Both the position numbers and the translations under genes were made by a program. From positions 124,001 to 188,000 of the forward strand of contig NZ_LDUE01000063.1 of the NCBI RefSeq assembly GCF_001038485.1: a stretch of 64,000 nt of DNA, given 5' to 3'. The notes beneath the pieces are model-generated. The model saw nothing but the letters and a program-made list of their open reading frames with translations, was not told the origin of the DNA and searched no databases. The stretch comes from Ornithinibacillus californiensis. Lineage in GTDB: Bacteria > Bacillota > Bacilli > Bacillales > Amphibacillaceae. Shown here in pieces: positions 7,959 to 17,254 of the stretch. Position 1 is the stretch's first letter. The number at the start of each line of letters is the position of its first letter.

Positions 7959-10900
7959 GTGAAGAATTTTGTTAATTTTGTTGTGAAAAACAAACTAGCA
8001 GTTTGGTTATTAACGATTATAATTGTCGTATCAGGTATTTACTCTGGTTCTAGAATGAAAACAGAAATGATTCCTGATATTTCTATACCGTTTCTAATGG
8101 TAACTGGAGTATATCCTGGAGCAACTCCTGAGAAGGTAATGGATGAAGTGTCCATTCCAATAGAAAAAACGATAGAAAATTTAGAAGATGTAAAAGCCGT
8201 TTATTCGAATTCATATGCCAATATGGCAAGTATACAAGTAGAGTATGATTATGGCATAGATATGGATGAAGCAAAACGAGCGTTGGATTCAGCATTAGAT
8301 AATGTAACACTACCAGAAGGTGCACAAGAACCAACCATTACATCAATTAGTATGGATATGATGCCAGTTGTGGCATTAAGTATCGGTAGTGAAACAGAAG
8401 ACATTGTGGAATTAACCTCTACTGTCGAAGAAATTATCCTTCCTAAGCTAGAAAAATTAGATGGTGTAGCCTCAGCAACCATTACTGGTCAACATATCGA
8501 GGAAATAGAACTAAGATATGATGAAGATAAAATGGAAGAGTTAGGCATCACGGAAGATGATGTCAAGCAAATGATTCAAGCAAGTGATATGGCTATTTCT
8601 CTTGGACTTTACGAGTTTGAGGAGGGTGAGCAAGCTGTTGCATTAGATGGGAAGTTCATGTCGGAAGATGAATTGAAAGATATGCTAATCCCTGTTACTC
8701 CATCTGAAACGCAGCCTTTACCTTTTGTAAGACTAGGTGATATTGCAACTGTAGAAGTAATTGGTAAGGTTGAATCGATCTCTCGTACAAACGGAGAGAA
8801 TGCGATTGCTATCCAAATTGTTAAAGGACAGGATGCAAATACAGTTGATGTTGTAAATGAAGTGAAAGAATTAATGGAAGAGGAAGAGTCGAACATCTCT
8901 GGATTAGTCGTTGATATCTCACTTGACCAAGGTGAGCCGATTGAGGATTCCGTAGCAACAATGATAGAAAAAGCAGTCTTTGGTGGATTGATTGCTGTAC
9001 TCATTATTCTATTGTTCTTACGTGATTTTAAATCAACGATTATATCAATTATCTCTATTCCTGTATCTATATTTATCGCATTAATGCTTTTAAATTGGTT
9101 GGATATTACACTCAATATTATGACTCTAGGTGCAATAACTGTAGCTATAGGCCGTGTTATTGATGACTCGATTGTTGTTGTTGAGAATATATATCGACGA
9201 TTACACCTTAAAGAAGAGAAGCTAACTGGTCGTGCTCTAATTCGGGAAGCAACGATTGAAATGTTTAAACCGATTGCCTCATCTACACTAGTAACCGTTG
9301 CAGTATTTGCACCATTAATTTTTGTAGGGGGAATGGTTGGAGAATTATTCATGCCATTCGCACTGACGATGACATTTGCATTGGGTGGTTCGTTATTAGT
9401 TGCGATCACAATCGTACCAGCACTATCTCACTTCTTATTCAAGAAAAAGCTTTATGGTAAGAAAACGGAAGTTAAACACAAAGAAGTGGGTAGGTTAGCG
9501 AATTGGTATAAAGGGGTTCTCCGTTGGACATTAAACCATAAGATTATCACCTCAATTACAGCAATTGTTTTATTAGTTGGTAGTTTAGCATTAATGCCGT
9601 TAATTGGATTTAGTTTCCTAGGTAGTGAAGAAGAAAAGGTTATGTATTTAACGTACACTCCGGAAACAGGGGAACTACCAGAAGAGACTTTAGCTAATGT
9701 GACAGAAGTAGAAGAAGAAATGCTTAAACGTGAAGATATCGATATCGTGCAGTTATCCATTTCAGAAAATGATCCACAAGCCTCTATGATGATTGGTGGA
9801 GGCGGTGCATTAATGTACTTAATCTTTGATGAAGATATGGATGATTTCCCAGGAGTTCGTGAAGAAATCGAAGAATATGTATTTAATATTGGTCAATCTG
9901 GAGAATGGAAAAGCCAAAACTTCTCTGCGATGTCCTTTGCTTCTAATGAAATTAGTTACACGTTATATAGTGAAGACTTAGACAAATTAAATGAAGCAGT
10001 TACCATGGTAGAGGAAGTAATGAATGAAACAGATGGATTAAAAGATATTTCCTCAAATAAAGAAGAATCCTATGTAGAATATACATTTAAAGTTGATCAA
10101 GAAGAACTGCTTCAATACGGTTTGACAACAGGGCAGATTTTCATGGCTTTAAATCCAAATCGAACAGATGACATTCTTACAACAATTGAAAAAGACGGTA
10201 ATGATTTGAATGTAATTGTGAAGCATGATGATCAGATTGAGCAGCCTTCATCCATTGATGAAATGTTAGAAATGGAAATTGAGACTGCACTTGGAACAAC
10301 TATGGCGTTATCAGATTTGGTGACTATTGAAGAAGGTACAACATTAAATACACTTGCTCGTAGTGAGGGTGAGTACTATGCTACTGTATCAGGAACCATC
10401 ACGGGTGATGACATTTCTAAAGCATCCGCAGAGGTTGAAGAGAAAATCAGTGAACTTGAGTTTCCAAAAGGTGTTACAACAGGTGTTGCTGGGGTAACAG
10501 CTGATATGGAAGAAACATTTACACAGCTTGGGTTTGCAATGCTAGCAGCAGTGCTTATTGTATACTTCATTCTAGTAGTAACATTTGGTGAAGGTCTTGC
10601 ACCATTTGCCATTCTCTTCTCCTTACCATTTGCTGTTATTGGCTCATTTGTAGGATTGTTAATTGCAGGCGAGACAATTTCTGTCACAGTAATGATGGGA
10701 TTATTAATGTTAATTGGTATCGTCGTAACGAATGCGATCGTACTTGTTGACAGAATTATTCATATGGAAAGAGAAGGCTTGGGAATGCGTGAAGCAATCC
10801 TAGAAGCAGGTGGTACACGACTTCGTCCTATTCTTATGACAGCTATAGCAACAATTGGAGCACTAGTTCCAATGCTATTTGGTAATGCTGGTGGAGGACT

Positions 10901-11039
10901 AATTTCTAAAGGTCTCGCGATTACTGTTATTGGTGGGTTAGCGAGTTCAACGATCTTAACTTTAATTATCGTACCAGTTGTATATGAATTCCTATCAAAA
11001 ATCTTTAAAAAGAACCGGAAAGAGATTCAAGAGAATTAA
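7959..11039 (+). CDS. swrC: SwrC/AcrB-type RND efflux transporter
   Basis: 1026 residues, the full RND length. TM1 lies at residues 13-30, followed by a large extracellular porter domain; TM2-TM6 lie near residues 335-500, and a second porter domain and TM8-TM12 make up the second half. The TM4 proton-relay region is present (ITVAIGRVIDDSIVVVENIY, with paired acidic residues), and the equivalent second-half helix reads GIVVTNAIVLVDRI. In B. subtilis the relative SwrC (YerP) exports surfactin and other amphipathic compounds. There is no adaptor gene next to it, as is usual for Gram-positive RND proteins. The divergent TetR gene is its likely repressor. Confidence 0.9.
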   Translation: MKNFVNFVVKNKLAVWLLTIIIVVSGIYSGSRMKTEMIPDISIPFLMVTGVYPGATPEKVMDEVSIPIEKTIENLEDVKAVYSNSYANMASIQVEYDYGIDMDEAKRALDSALDNVTLPEGAQEPTITSISMDMMPVVALSIGSETEDIVELTSTVEEIILPKLEKLDGVASATITGQHIEEIELRYDEDKMEELGITEDDVKQMIQASDMAISLGLYEFEEGEQAVALDGKFMSEDELKDMLIPVTPSETQPLPFVRLGDIATVEVIGKVESISRTNGENAIAIQIVKGQDANTVDVVNEVKELMEEEESNISGLVVDISLDQGEPIEDSVATMIEKAVFGGLIAVLIILLFLRDFKSTIISIISIPVSIFIALMLLNWLDITLNIMTLGAITVAIGRVIDDSIVVVENIYRRLHLKEEKLTGRALIREATIEMFKPIASSTLVTVAVFAPLIFVGGMVGELFMPFALTMTFALGGSLLVAITIVPALSHFLFKKKLYGKKTEVKHKEVGRLANWYKGVLRWTLNHKIITSITAIVLLVGSLALMPLIGFSFLGSEEEKVMYLTYTPETGELPEETLANVTEVEEEMLKREDIDIVQLSISENDPQASMMIGGGGALMYLIFDEDMDDFPGVREEIEEYVFNIGQSGEWKSQNFSAMSFASNEISYTLYSEDLDKLNEAVTMVEEVMNETDGLKDISSNKEESYVEYTFKVDQEELLQYGLTTGQIFMALNPNRTDDILTTIEKDGNDLNVIVKHDDQIEQPSSIDEMLEMEIETALGTTMALSDLVTIEEGTTLNTLARSEGEYYATVSGTITGDDISKASAEVEEKISELEFPKGVTTGVAGVTADMEETFTQLGFAMLAAVLIVYFILVVTFGEGLAPFAILFSLPFAVIGSFVGLLIAGETISVTVMMGLLMLIGIVVTNAIVLVDRIIHMEREGLGMREAILEAGGTRLRPILMTAIATIGALVPMLFGNAGGGLISKGLAITVIGGLASSTILTLIIVPVVYEFLSKIFKKNRKEIQEN

Positions 11040-11044
11040 AGAAG

Positions 11045-11083
11045 CCAGGTAGCTCAGCCTTAGGTTGAGCTACCTGGTTTTTA
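11045..11083 (+). terminator. Terminator of the RND exporter gene
   Basis: A 12-bp perfect stem (CCAGGTAGCTCA, 11045-11056, with its complement at 11066-11077) is followed by a T run. Confidence 0.85.
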
Positions 11084-11239
11084 TATTTTTTCAAAAAAAT
11101 TTTTTATTATTAAGTTTGAAATTCAAACTTTTCATGCTATTAAATTGTTATGTGGACGAGTCACTCGGCCAACCCGTGACAGTCGATGTGTATATACGCT
11201 ATAATTGAATATTATTTATGGATATAGAGGAGAGTGACT

Positions 11240-12457
11240 ATGGTTTATTCAATAATTCAGCCTGATAACACTTGGGTTTTATGGGCGTTTTTGGCTGGCT
11301 GGGCTGGGGTAAGTATTTATTTAGAACAGAAATTTGAATGGGCTTCAAAGGTTTCAGGTGCCATCATTGCACTAGTGGGTGCAATGATCTTAGCGAATTT
11401 TAATATTATTCCTACCGAGTCTCCTGTATATGACACGGTTTGGAGCTATGTTGTACCTCTTGCTATACCTTTACTACTATTCCAATCCAATATTTTAAAG
11501 ATTTGGAAAGAGAGTGGAAGACTATTGGTCGTTTTCCTCATTAGCTCAATTGGAACAGTAGCCGGAGCAATAGTGGGTTTCTTATTACTTAAGGACTTTA
11601 TACCAGATTTATATAAAGTGGTTGGTATGATGACCGGGTCTTATATTGGGGGTAGTGTAAATCTTGCCGCCTTGTCTGCACGGTTCGAGACACCTGGAGA
11701 ATTGATATCTGCTACAGTCGTTGCTGATAATTTGATGATGGCCTTATATTTCTTAGTATTAATGCTAATTCCAACATTATCTTTCTTCCGAAAACGGTAT
11801 AATGCACCTCATCAGGAGTATGTAGAAAAGTTCTCAGGAAAAACAGAAAATCTTGCAGCATCTTATTGGAAAAGACAAGAAATTTCTTTAAGGGATATTG
11901 GTCTTGCATCCGGTTCAGCATTTGCACTCGTAGCTGTATCGTTTAGTTTGGCTGGATTTTTTGACCAACTAATACCTACAGGAGAAAACGTGAATATCTT
12001 ACTTAATGTGTTAAATGGCATTTTGGGTGATAATTACCTTATGCTTACTACAATAACATTACTCGCTGTAACAATCTTCTCTCGATTTTTTGAAAAGATA
12101 AACGGTGCTAAAGAAATTGGAACATATCTTATTTATATTTTCTTTGTGGTTATTGGTGTCCCAGCTTCATTGCCAGTTATTTTACAAAATGCACCATTAT
12201 TATTTGTGCTTGTATTCATCATGGTTGCTTTAAATATGATTATCTCGTTTGTATTTGGTAAGTTTTTTAAATACAATTTAGAGGAAATTATATTAGCAAG
12301 TAATGCTAATATCGGTGGGCCTACTACAGCTGCAGCGATGGCAATTTCAAAAGGTTGGAGTAAGCTTGTGGCACCGATATTAATAATAGGGACGTTGGGG
12401 TATATTATTGGAAATTACCTTGGTGCGGCAATTGGATATTGGTTAGGTTTATATTAA
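11240..12457 (+). CDS. DUF819-family membrane protein, YjcL-like
   Basis: 405 residues with about ten to eleven hydrophobic helices and no signal peptide. It shows the DUF819 hallmarks GSYIGGSVNLAALSARF (about residue 136) and, in the second half, SNANIGGPTTAAAMA, which form an internal repeat typical of inverted-topology secondary carriers. The substrate is unknown; B. subtilis YjcL is in the same family. The start at ATG 11240 is preferred over GTG 11234 because GAGGAG sits 7 bases before it. It is a single-gene unit flanked by terminators. Confidence 0.8.
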   Translation: MVYSIIQPDNTWVLWAFLAGWAGVSIYLEQKFEWASKVSGAIIALVGAMILANFNIIPTESPVYDTVWSYVVPLAIPLLLFQSNILKIWKESGRLLVVFLISSIGTVAGAIVGFLLLKDFIPDLYKVVGMMTGSYIGGSVNLAALSARFETPGELISATVVADNLMMALYFLVLMLIPTLSFFRKRYNAPHQEYVEKFSGKTENLAASYWKRQEISLRDIGLASGSAFALVAVSFSLAGFFDQLIPTGENVNILLNVLNGILGDNYLMLTTITLLAVTIFSRFFEKINGAKEIGTYLIYIFFVVIGVPASLPVILQNAPLLFVLVFIMVALNMIISFVFGKFFKYNLEEIILASNANIGGPTTAAAMAISKGWSKLVAPILIIGTLGYIIGNYLGAAIGYWLGLY

Positions 12458-12462
12458 TATAT

Positions 12463-12498
12463 GGAATACAGGTCAAATTGACTTGTATTCCTTTTTTT
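12463..12498 (+). terminator. Terminator of the DUF819 gene
   Basis: A 13-bp stem with one G-T pair (GGAATACAGGTCA with TGACTTGTATTCC) is followed by seven T. Confidence 0.85.
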
Positions 12499-12642
12499 AC
12501 TTCATAGCTCTTTAATATAACTAAGTTAGATTTGTAAGCAGTTTATTAGCTTAGGATGAACATTTTAGTGTACTATTATTTTATTGAAGTGAGAAATAAT
12601 CTCATTTAACAGAACGTTTAAGCTTGGAGAGGATGTTCATAA

Positions 12643-13701
12643 ATGGAAAATTATCGAATTGATCCTAATAAAGGATTAGAATTTGGTATTTATACGCTAG
12701 GAGACCATATACCAGATCCCCATACAGGTGAACGAATATCTGCAGAGCAGCGTATTCATGAGATAATTGAACTTGCTAAGTTGGCAGAGCAAGCAGGAAT
12801 TGACTTTTTTAGTGTTGGTGAGAGCCATCAAGACTATTTTACGACTCAGGCACACACCGTTGTACTGAGTGCGATAGCTCAAGCAACTAATAGAATAAAA
12901 ATAGGTAGTTCTTCTACAATAATTAGTACTTTAGATCCTGTCCGAGTTTATGAGGACTTTGCAACGATTGATTTAATTTCTAAAGGACGGGCTGAAATAA
13001 TTGCTGGTCGTGCATCTAGAGTGGGTGTATTTGACTTACTTGGATACAATTTAAGGGATTATGAAGAGCTTTTTGAAGAGAAATTCGAACTATTGTTAAA
13101 AATAAATGAAGATGAGATAGTGAATTGGAGCGGGGAATACCGTGCCCCTTTAAGAAATGCCAAAGTGTTGCCAAGACCAATTCAGGGATCATTACCGATT
13201 TGGCGAGCTGTAGGCGGACCACCGGCTAGTGCTATTAAAGCAGGGTTGGCAGGTGTACCTATGTTTTTAGCGATGCTAGGTGGTCCAGCAATAAGTTTTA
13301 AACGTTCTATCGATGCATACCGAGAAGCAGCTAAGCAAAAGGGACATAATCCTGATGAATTACCAATAGCAACTGCTGGATTCTTTTATGCCGCAGAAAC
13401 TACACAACAAGCTCAGGTAGAAACATATCCATATATTAATGAGGGTATGAAGCTAACAAATGGACGTGGTTTTCCAAAGCAGCATTTTGCACAAGGCGCT
13501 CATCCACATGATGTGATGAATATTGGTAGCCCACAGCAAATTATCGAAAAAATCCTGTACCAACATGAGGTGTTTGGTCATCAACGTTATATTGCCCAAA
13601 TGGACTTTGGTGGCATTACATTTGATAAATTAAAGCGTAACATCGAATTGATTGGTGATAAAATATTACCAGAGATTAAGAAACATACGGCTAAGAAGTA
13701 G
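12643..13701 (+). CDS. LLM-class flavin-dependent monooxygenase
   Basis: 352 residues with the TIM-barrel pattern of bacterial-luciferase-like proteins: LAKLAEQAGIDFFSVGESHQ near residue 45, IKIGSSSTIISTLDP near 87, and IDLISKGRAEIIAGRAS near 110. It begins 14 bases before an FMN reductase gene. The pair matches the two-component organisation in which the reductase supplies FMNH2 and the LLM enzyme oxygenates a substrate; the families that come to mind are the CE1758/CE1759 duo described in Actinobacteria and Firmicutes. The substrate is unknown. GGAGAGG provides the ribosome binding site. Confidence 0.85.
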   Translation: MENYRIDPNKGLEFGIYTLGDHIPDPHTGERISAEQRIHEIIELAKLAEQAGIDFFSVGESHQDYFTTQAHTVVLSAIAQATNRIKIGSSSTIISTLDPVRVYEDFATIDLISKGRAEIIAGRASRVGVFDLLGYNLRDYEELFEEKFELLLKINEDEIVNWSGEYRAPLRNAKVLPRPIQGSLPIWRAVGGPPASAIKAGLAGVPMFLAMLGGPAISFKRSIDAYREAAKQKGHNPDELPIATAGFFYAAETTQQAQVETYPYINEGMKLTNGRGFPKQHFAQGAHPHDVMNIGSPQQIIEKILYQHEVFGHQRYIAQMDFGGITFDKLKRNIELIGDKILPEIKKHTAKK

Positions 13702-13714
13702 GGAGAGAAAACAC

Positions 13715-14281
13715 ATGAAAATTGTGGGGTTATCTGGTTCCATTGTTGGTTCAAAAACTAGAACTGCTATGGAATATACAATTGAAACTATTAGGAAAAA
13801 ATATTCGGAAATTGAAGTCACTTTTATTGATTTGGCAGATTATGATATCCAGTTTAGTGATGGTAGGAATTATTTAGAATACGATGGGGACACAGGCTAT
13901 GTAGCTAAAACTATTATGGATGCAGATGCAGTCTTAATCGGAACACCTATCTTCCAAGCTTCCATACCAGCTACTTTAAAGAATATTTTTGACCTTTTGC
14001 CGGAAAAAGCCTTCTTAGATAAAGTAGTAGGAATGGTTGTAACTGCTGGATCTCCAAAGCATTTCCTAGTTGTTGAGCAACAATTGAAACCCATTCTTGC
14101 CTATATGAAGGCACAAATTATACAGACTTATGTTTTTATCGAAGAACAGGACTTTTATCGCAAGGAAATCACTAATGATGACGTATTATTTCGGATTCAG
14201 CGCTTAGTGGAGGACACTGTGACACTTGTTGAAACATATCAAAGTATCCGTATGGAAAAAGAAGCGGAGTATGGATTTTAG
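13715..14281 (+). CDS. NADPH-dependent FMN reductase partner
   Basis: 188 residues, flavodoxin-like fold. The phosphate-binding loop follows strand 1 (KIVGLSGSIVGSKTR), and GTPIFQASIPATLKNIFDLL is the flavin-contacting stretch of the NADPH-dependent FMN reductase family. The ATG at 13715 with GGGAGAG is chosen; an upstream in-frame start at 13652 lies inside the monooxygenase gene. It probably feeds reduced FMN to the LLM monooxygenase just upstream. A terminator closes the operon. Confidence 0.85.
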   Translation: MKIVGLSGSIVGSKTRTAMEYTIETIRKKYSEIEVTFIDLADYDIQFSDGRNYLEYDGDTGYVAKTIMDADAVLIGTPIFQASIPATLKNIFDLLPEKAFLDKVVGMVVTAGSPKHFLVVEQQLKPILAYMKAQIIQTYVFIEEQDFYRKEITNDDVLFRIQRLVEDTVTLVETYQSIRMEKEAEYGF

Positions 14282-14283
14282 AG

Positions 14284-14316
14284 GAATCTGGTGTAGGAAC
14301 CAGGTTCTTTTTTTTT
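14284..14316 (+). terminator. Terminator of the monooxygenase/reductase operon
   Basis: The stem GAATCTGGT/ACCAGGTTC (one G-T pair) has a 6-base loop and is followed by nine T. Confidence 0.85.
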
Positions 14317-14417
14317 GCCAAATATTTTACAGTATTTTTCACAAGTGGACATCGAACTTGGAAAGTAAAGAAATTGACATGTTATACTATGGTCAAGAAG
14401 TATAAAGGGGCTTAACG

Positions 14418-16361
14418 ATGAAGAAAACTATAGGTATATTAGCACACGTAGATGCTGGAAAAACAACCTTCTCTGAGCAATTACTTTATCATACGAAGGC
14501 AATTAAGCAACGTGGAAGAGTAGACCATCAAAATGCGTTTCTTGATAGCCATGAGATCGAGAAACAGCGAGGAATTACGGTGTTTGCGGATCAAGCCATC
14601 TTTCAATATAAAGATTCTACCTATTACTTAATTGATACACCAGGGCACGTGGATTTTTCTCCTGAAATGGAACGAGCTATAAGAGTAATGGATTATGCTA
14701 TTATTCTAATAAGCGCAGTTGAGGGGATTGAAGGACATACCGAGACGGTTTGGAATTTATTACAGAAACACCATGTTCCTACCTTCTTCTTTATTAATAA
14801 AATAGATAGAACGGGTGCTAATCCAGAAAAAGTTATTGATGATATACATGACAATTTTACTGGTGATATTTTAGATGTTACAAATACTTCCATGAGTAAT
14901 GAGGGAATTATCGAGTTTGTTGCTGAACGGGATGAAGAACTTTTAGAATACTATATGGAATACGGGTATAATGAAGAGTTGTGGTTAAGTAAAATGCAAG
15001 AGTTAATTAAAAACAGAAAAATATTCCCTTCCAACTCAGGATCGGCATTGCAGGATGCTGGTATAAAAGAGTTCCTAGAGTATTTTAATCTTTTTACTAA
15101 CACAGACTATAATCCGGATAAAGCTTTTTCCGGTAGAGTTTATAAAATAAAATTTGATGAAGCAGGTACTCGGTTTACTGTAATAAAAATACTAAGTGGA
15201 ACTCTAAAAACAAGGGAAATGGTTGACTATGGAAATTCTGATTATCGTTTTTCAGATAAAGTAAGCCAAATTAGAAGATATAATGGAGATAAATTTGAAA
15301 TAGTTCGCGAAGTTTCTGCTGGAGAGATAGTTGCAATTACTGGGTTATCGAATGCCACTGTTGGTGACGGTGTTGGAGCTCTTACAGATAGAATTAATTA
15401 TGACATGGTACCTACATTACGCTCCAAGGTTGTTTTTGAGCCATATATTAACGTAAAAGATGCCTTAAGGTACTTTACGATGTTGAATTTAGAAGACCCT
15501 TCCCTACAGGTAATCTGGGAGGAAAAGCTACAACAGATACATATCCACGTTATGGGTACGATACAACTTGAGGTGCTGGAACAAGTTGTATTCGATCGTT
15601 TCGGGTTAAAGATTGCTTTTGAGAGACCGGAAATTATATATAAAGAAACTGTAGAATCAGAGGTAATTGGTTATGGACATTTTGAGCCACTTCGCCATTA
15701 TGCAGAAGTACATTTGAAGATAGAACCTATACTTCGCAATAGTGGAATTGAATTTGAAAGTAATTGCCATACGGATGATTTATCAGTAGGGATGCAGAAT
15801 TTGGTACGACAGCATATATTCGAACGGGAGCATCATGGATTATTGACTGGTTCTGGCCTTACAGATGTAAAGATAACTTTATTAACAGGTCGGGCGCATA
15901 ACGAGCATACACATGGTGGGGATTTTCGTGAAGCTAGTTTTCGAGCACTTCGGCAAGGTTTAGAAAAAGCAAAGAATGTTCTTCTTGAACCGTATTATCG
16001 ATTCAAGATTAGAGTAGCTATTGATCAAATGGGACGTGTATTATCAGATGTTCAAGCAGCACATGGCCAGTTTGATGCTCCAGTGACTGAAGGAGAAAAG
16101 GCTATTATTACTGGTAAAGTTCCGGTAGTAACTTTCATGGAGTATAGTTCGACGCTTGCCTCATTTACGAAAGGAAAAGGAAGCATTTCTTTAACTTTTG
16201 GTGCATATGATCGGTGCCATAATGAAGAAGAAGTGATATCGCGAACAGGGTATGACAAAGATGCTGATCCTGACTACACATCATCATCGGTATTTTGTGC
16301 AAAAGGTGCAGGTTATAGTGTGAAATGGGACGAAGCGGAGAAAAAGATGCATTTATTATAA
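14418..16361 (+). CDS. TetM/EF-G-like translational GTPase, divergent ribosomal-protection type
   Basis: 647 residues, the size of TetM/TetO proteins. The GTPase domain shows G1 AHVDAGKTT (residues 8-16), the switch region EKQRGIT (about 49-55), G3 DTPGH (about 75-79) and G4 NKID (about 130). EF-G-like domains II to V follow. It differs from typical Tet proteins in the domain IV tip and ends with VFCAKGAGYSVKW instead of the usual Tet C-terminal helix. It may release tetracycline or another drug from the ribosome, or act as a translation factor; the sequence does not decide. It is a single-gene unit. No leader peptide was identified upstream. Confidence 0.75.
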   Translation: MKKTIGILAHVDAGKTTFSEQLLYHTKAIKQRGRVDHQNAFLDSHEIEKQRGITVFADQAIFQYKDSTYYLIDTPGHVDFSPEMERAIRVMDYAIILISAVEGIEGHTETVWNLLQKHHVPTFFFINKIDRTGANPEKVIDDIHDNFTGDILDVTNTSMSNEGIIEFVAERDEELLEYYMEYGYNEELWLSKMQELIKNRKIFPSNSGSALQDAGIKEFLEYFNLFTNTDYNPDKAFSGRVYKIKFDEAGTRFTVIKILSGTLKTREMVDYGNSDYRFSDKVSQIRRYNGDKFEIVREVSAGEIVAITGLSNATVGDGVGALTDRINYDMVPTLRSKVVFEPYINVKDALRYFTMLNLEDPSLQVIWEEKLQQIHIHVMGTIQLEVLEQVVFDRFGLKIAFERPEIIYKETVESEVIGYGHFEPLRHYAEVHLKIEPILRNSGIEFESNCHTDDLSVGMQNLVRQHIFEREHHGLLTGSGLTDVKITLLTGRAHNEHTHGGDFREASFRALRQGLEKAKNVLLEPYYRFKIRVAIDQMGRVLSDVQAAHGQFDAPVTEGEKAIITGKVPVVTFMEYSSTLASFTKGKGSISLTFGAYDRCHNEEEVISRTGYDKDADPDYTSSSVFCAKGAGYSVKWDEAEKKMHLL

Positions 16362-16542
16362 ATAAAAATATTCAAATTTGTAGTAGTCTAAATTAGTTAG
16401 TTTTCTTCTTGTCTTTGTACTTTTACTGTGAGTATTCTTGTTATACGACTAAACTTCATTTGAATCCACACATATTTGTAAGGTGGTTTGGAACAATAAA
16501 GATAGTTATTTTGTTTATCTTTTAGTAATGGAGGTTAACCAA

Positions 16543-16818
16543 TTGGCACAAGTAAATATGCATGAAAAACTACAGCAGGCAAGTAAAATGTTAAAAGAGG
16601 CACAACAGGCTGTAATCCAGGCTCAGGGGCAAGACATACAAACTGTTGAACGAGCTCATGAATTGCTTAATCAGGCTGAAAGTGAACTGCAAAATTTGCA
16701 GAATCAGGCTGGTAGGGAAGCAATTGAAAACTCGCAGTTTCAACAGGCTTTTGAATCTCTTCATGATATTAGGCAGCAAGCACAGGAAGCAGCCCAAAAC
16801 ATTCGTGATGAATTATAA
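16543..16818 (+). CDS. Gln-rich coiled-coil small protein (91 aa)
   Basis: 91 residues, almost entirely alpha-helical and rich in Gln, Ala and Glu. It has heptad-like spacing (LQQASKMLKEAQQAVIQAQ, then LLNQAESELQNLQNQAG) and no signal peptide or membrane segment. TTG 16543 is chosen because GGAGG lies 8 bases upstream. It resembles small coiled-coil proteins of unknown function that are common in sporulating Bacillaceae. It ends one base before the second modular repeat. Confidence 0.65.
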   Translation: MAQVNMHEKLQQASKMLKEAQQAVIQAQGQDIQTVERAHELLNQAESELQNLQNQAGREAIENSQFQQAFESLHDIRQQAQEAAQNIRDEL

Positions 16819-16819
16819 T

Positions 16820-17134
16820 GGGAAGAATAGGTTGGGACATAACTCAATCAGAGGCAGTAAAAGAAGAATAAACACTACATTAGCCCCGGAAATATACGGA
16901 GACTCCTGTGGGAGGATAGGCATAGGTGAGACCCCGGTGATGCACCTGCGTCTACGAGTAACGCTACGAAGAAGGCTTCCTCGGTGCAAGGCAGCAAAGA
17001 AGCCTATTCAAGTAGTAGCCTGGCTCACCAGCCGCCCACGGAAAGCGCAGTATATATCCGGGGCGTGTTATATGCACTAATAACAATATTCTATTTTGCC
17101 TTTGATAGAGATACTTTTGTCTCAAACCCTTCTT
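16820..17134. repeat. Modular intergenic repeat, copy 2
   Basis: A 315-bp element homologous to 3798-4103. It shares the imperfect outer inverted repeats (GGGAAG..TTGGGACATAACT on the left and ACTTTTGTCTCA..CTTCTTTTTT on the right) and the inner pair GCCCCGGAAATATAC (16883-16897) with GTATATATCCGGGGC (17050-17064, one mismatch). Here the block after GACTCC is absent, but about 80 bases are inserted between GAGACCCC and GGCTCACCAGCC. The two copies thus share a scaffold and differ in their insert modules. The open frames crossing it are not credible genes. Confidence 0.8.
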
Positions 17135-17254
17135 TTTTAATTGTCTGGGACTTTTGTATCAAATTAACGGTAACCACCAGTATTATTGAAACCTTTAATA
17201 GGTAATTGTCGTAATTACAACTGTATCGAATACTTATTAAGGGGATGGAAGGTT

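Noticed and set aside
8609-9409. Long antisense open frame inside the RND exporter gene
   Set aside because: It mirrors the codon bias of the real gene, has no ribosome binding site and gives a low-complexity Ser/Ile/Thr protein.
16646-17205. Plus-strand frames crossing repeat copy 2
   Set aside because: They translate repeat sequence and overlap the coiled-coil gene; the element is non-coding.
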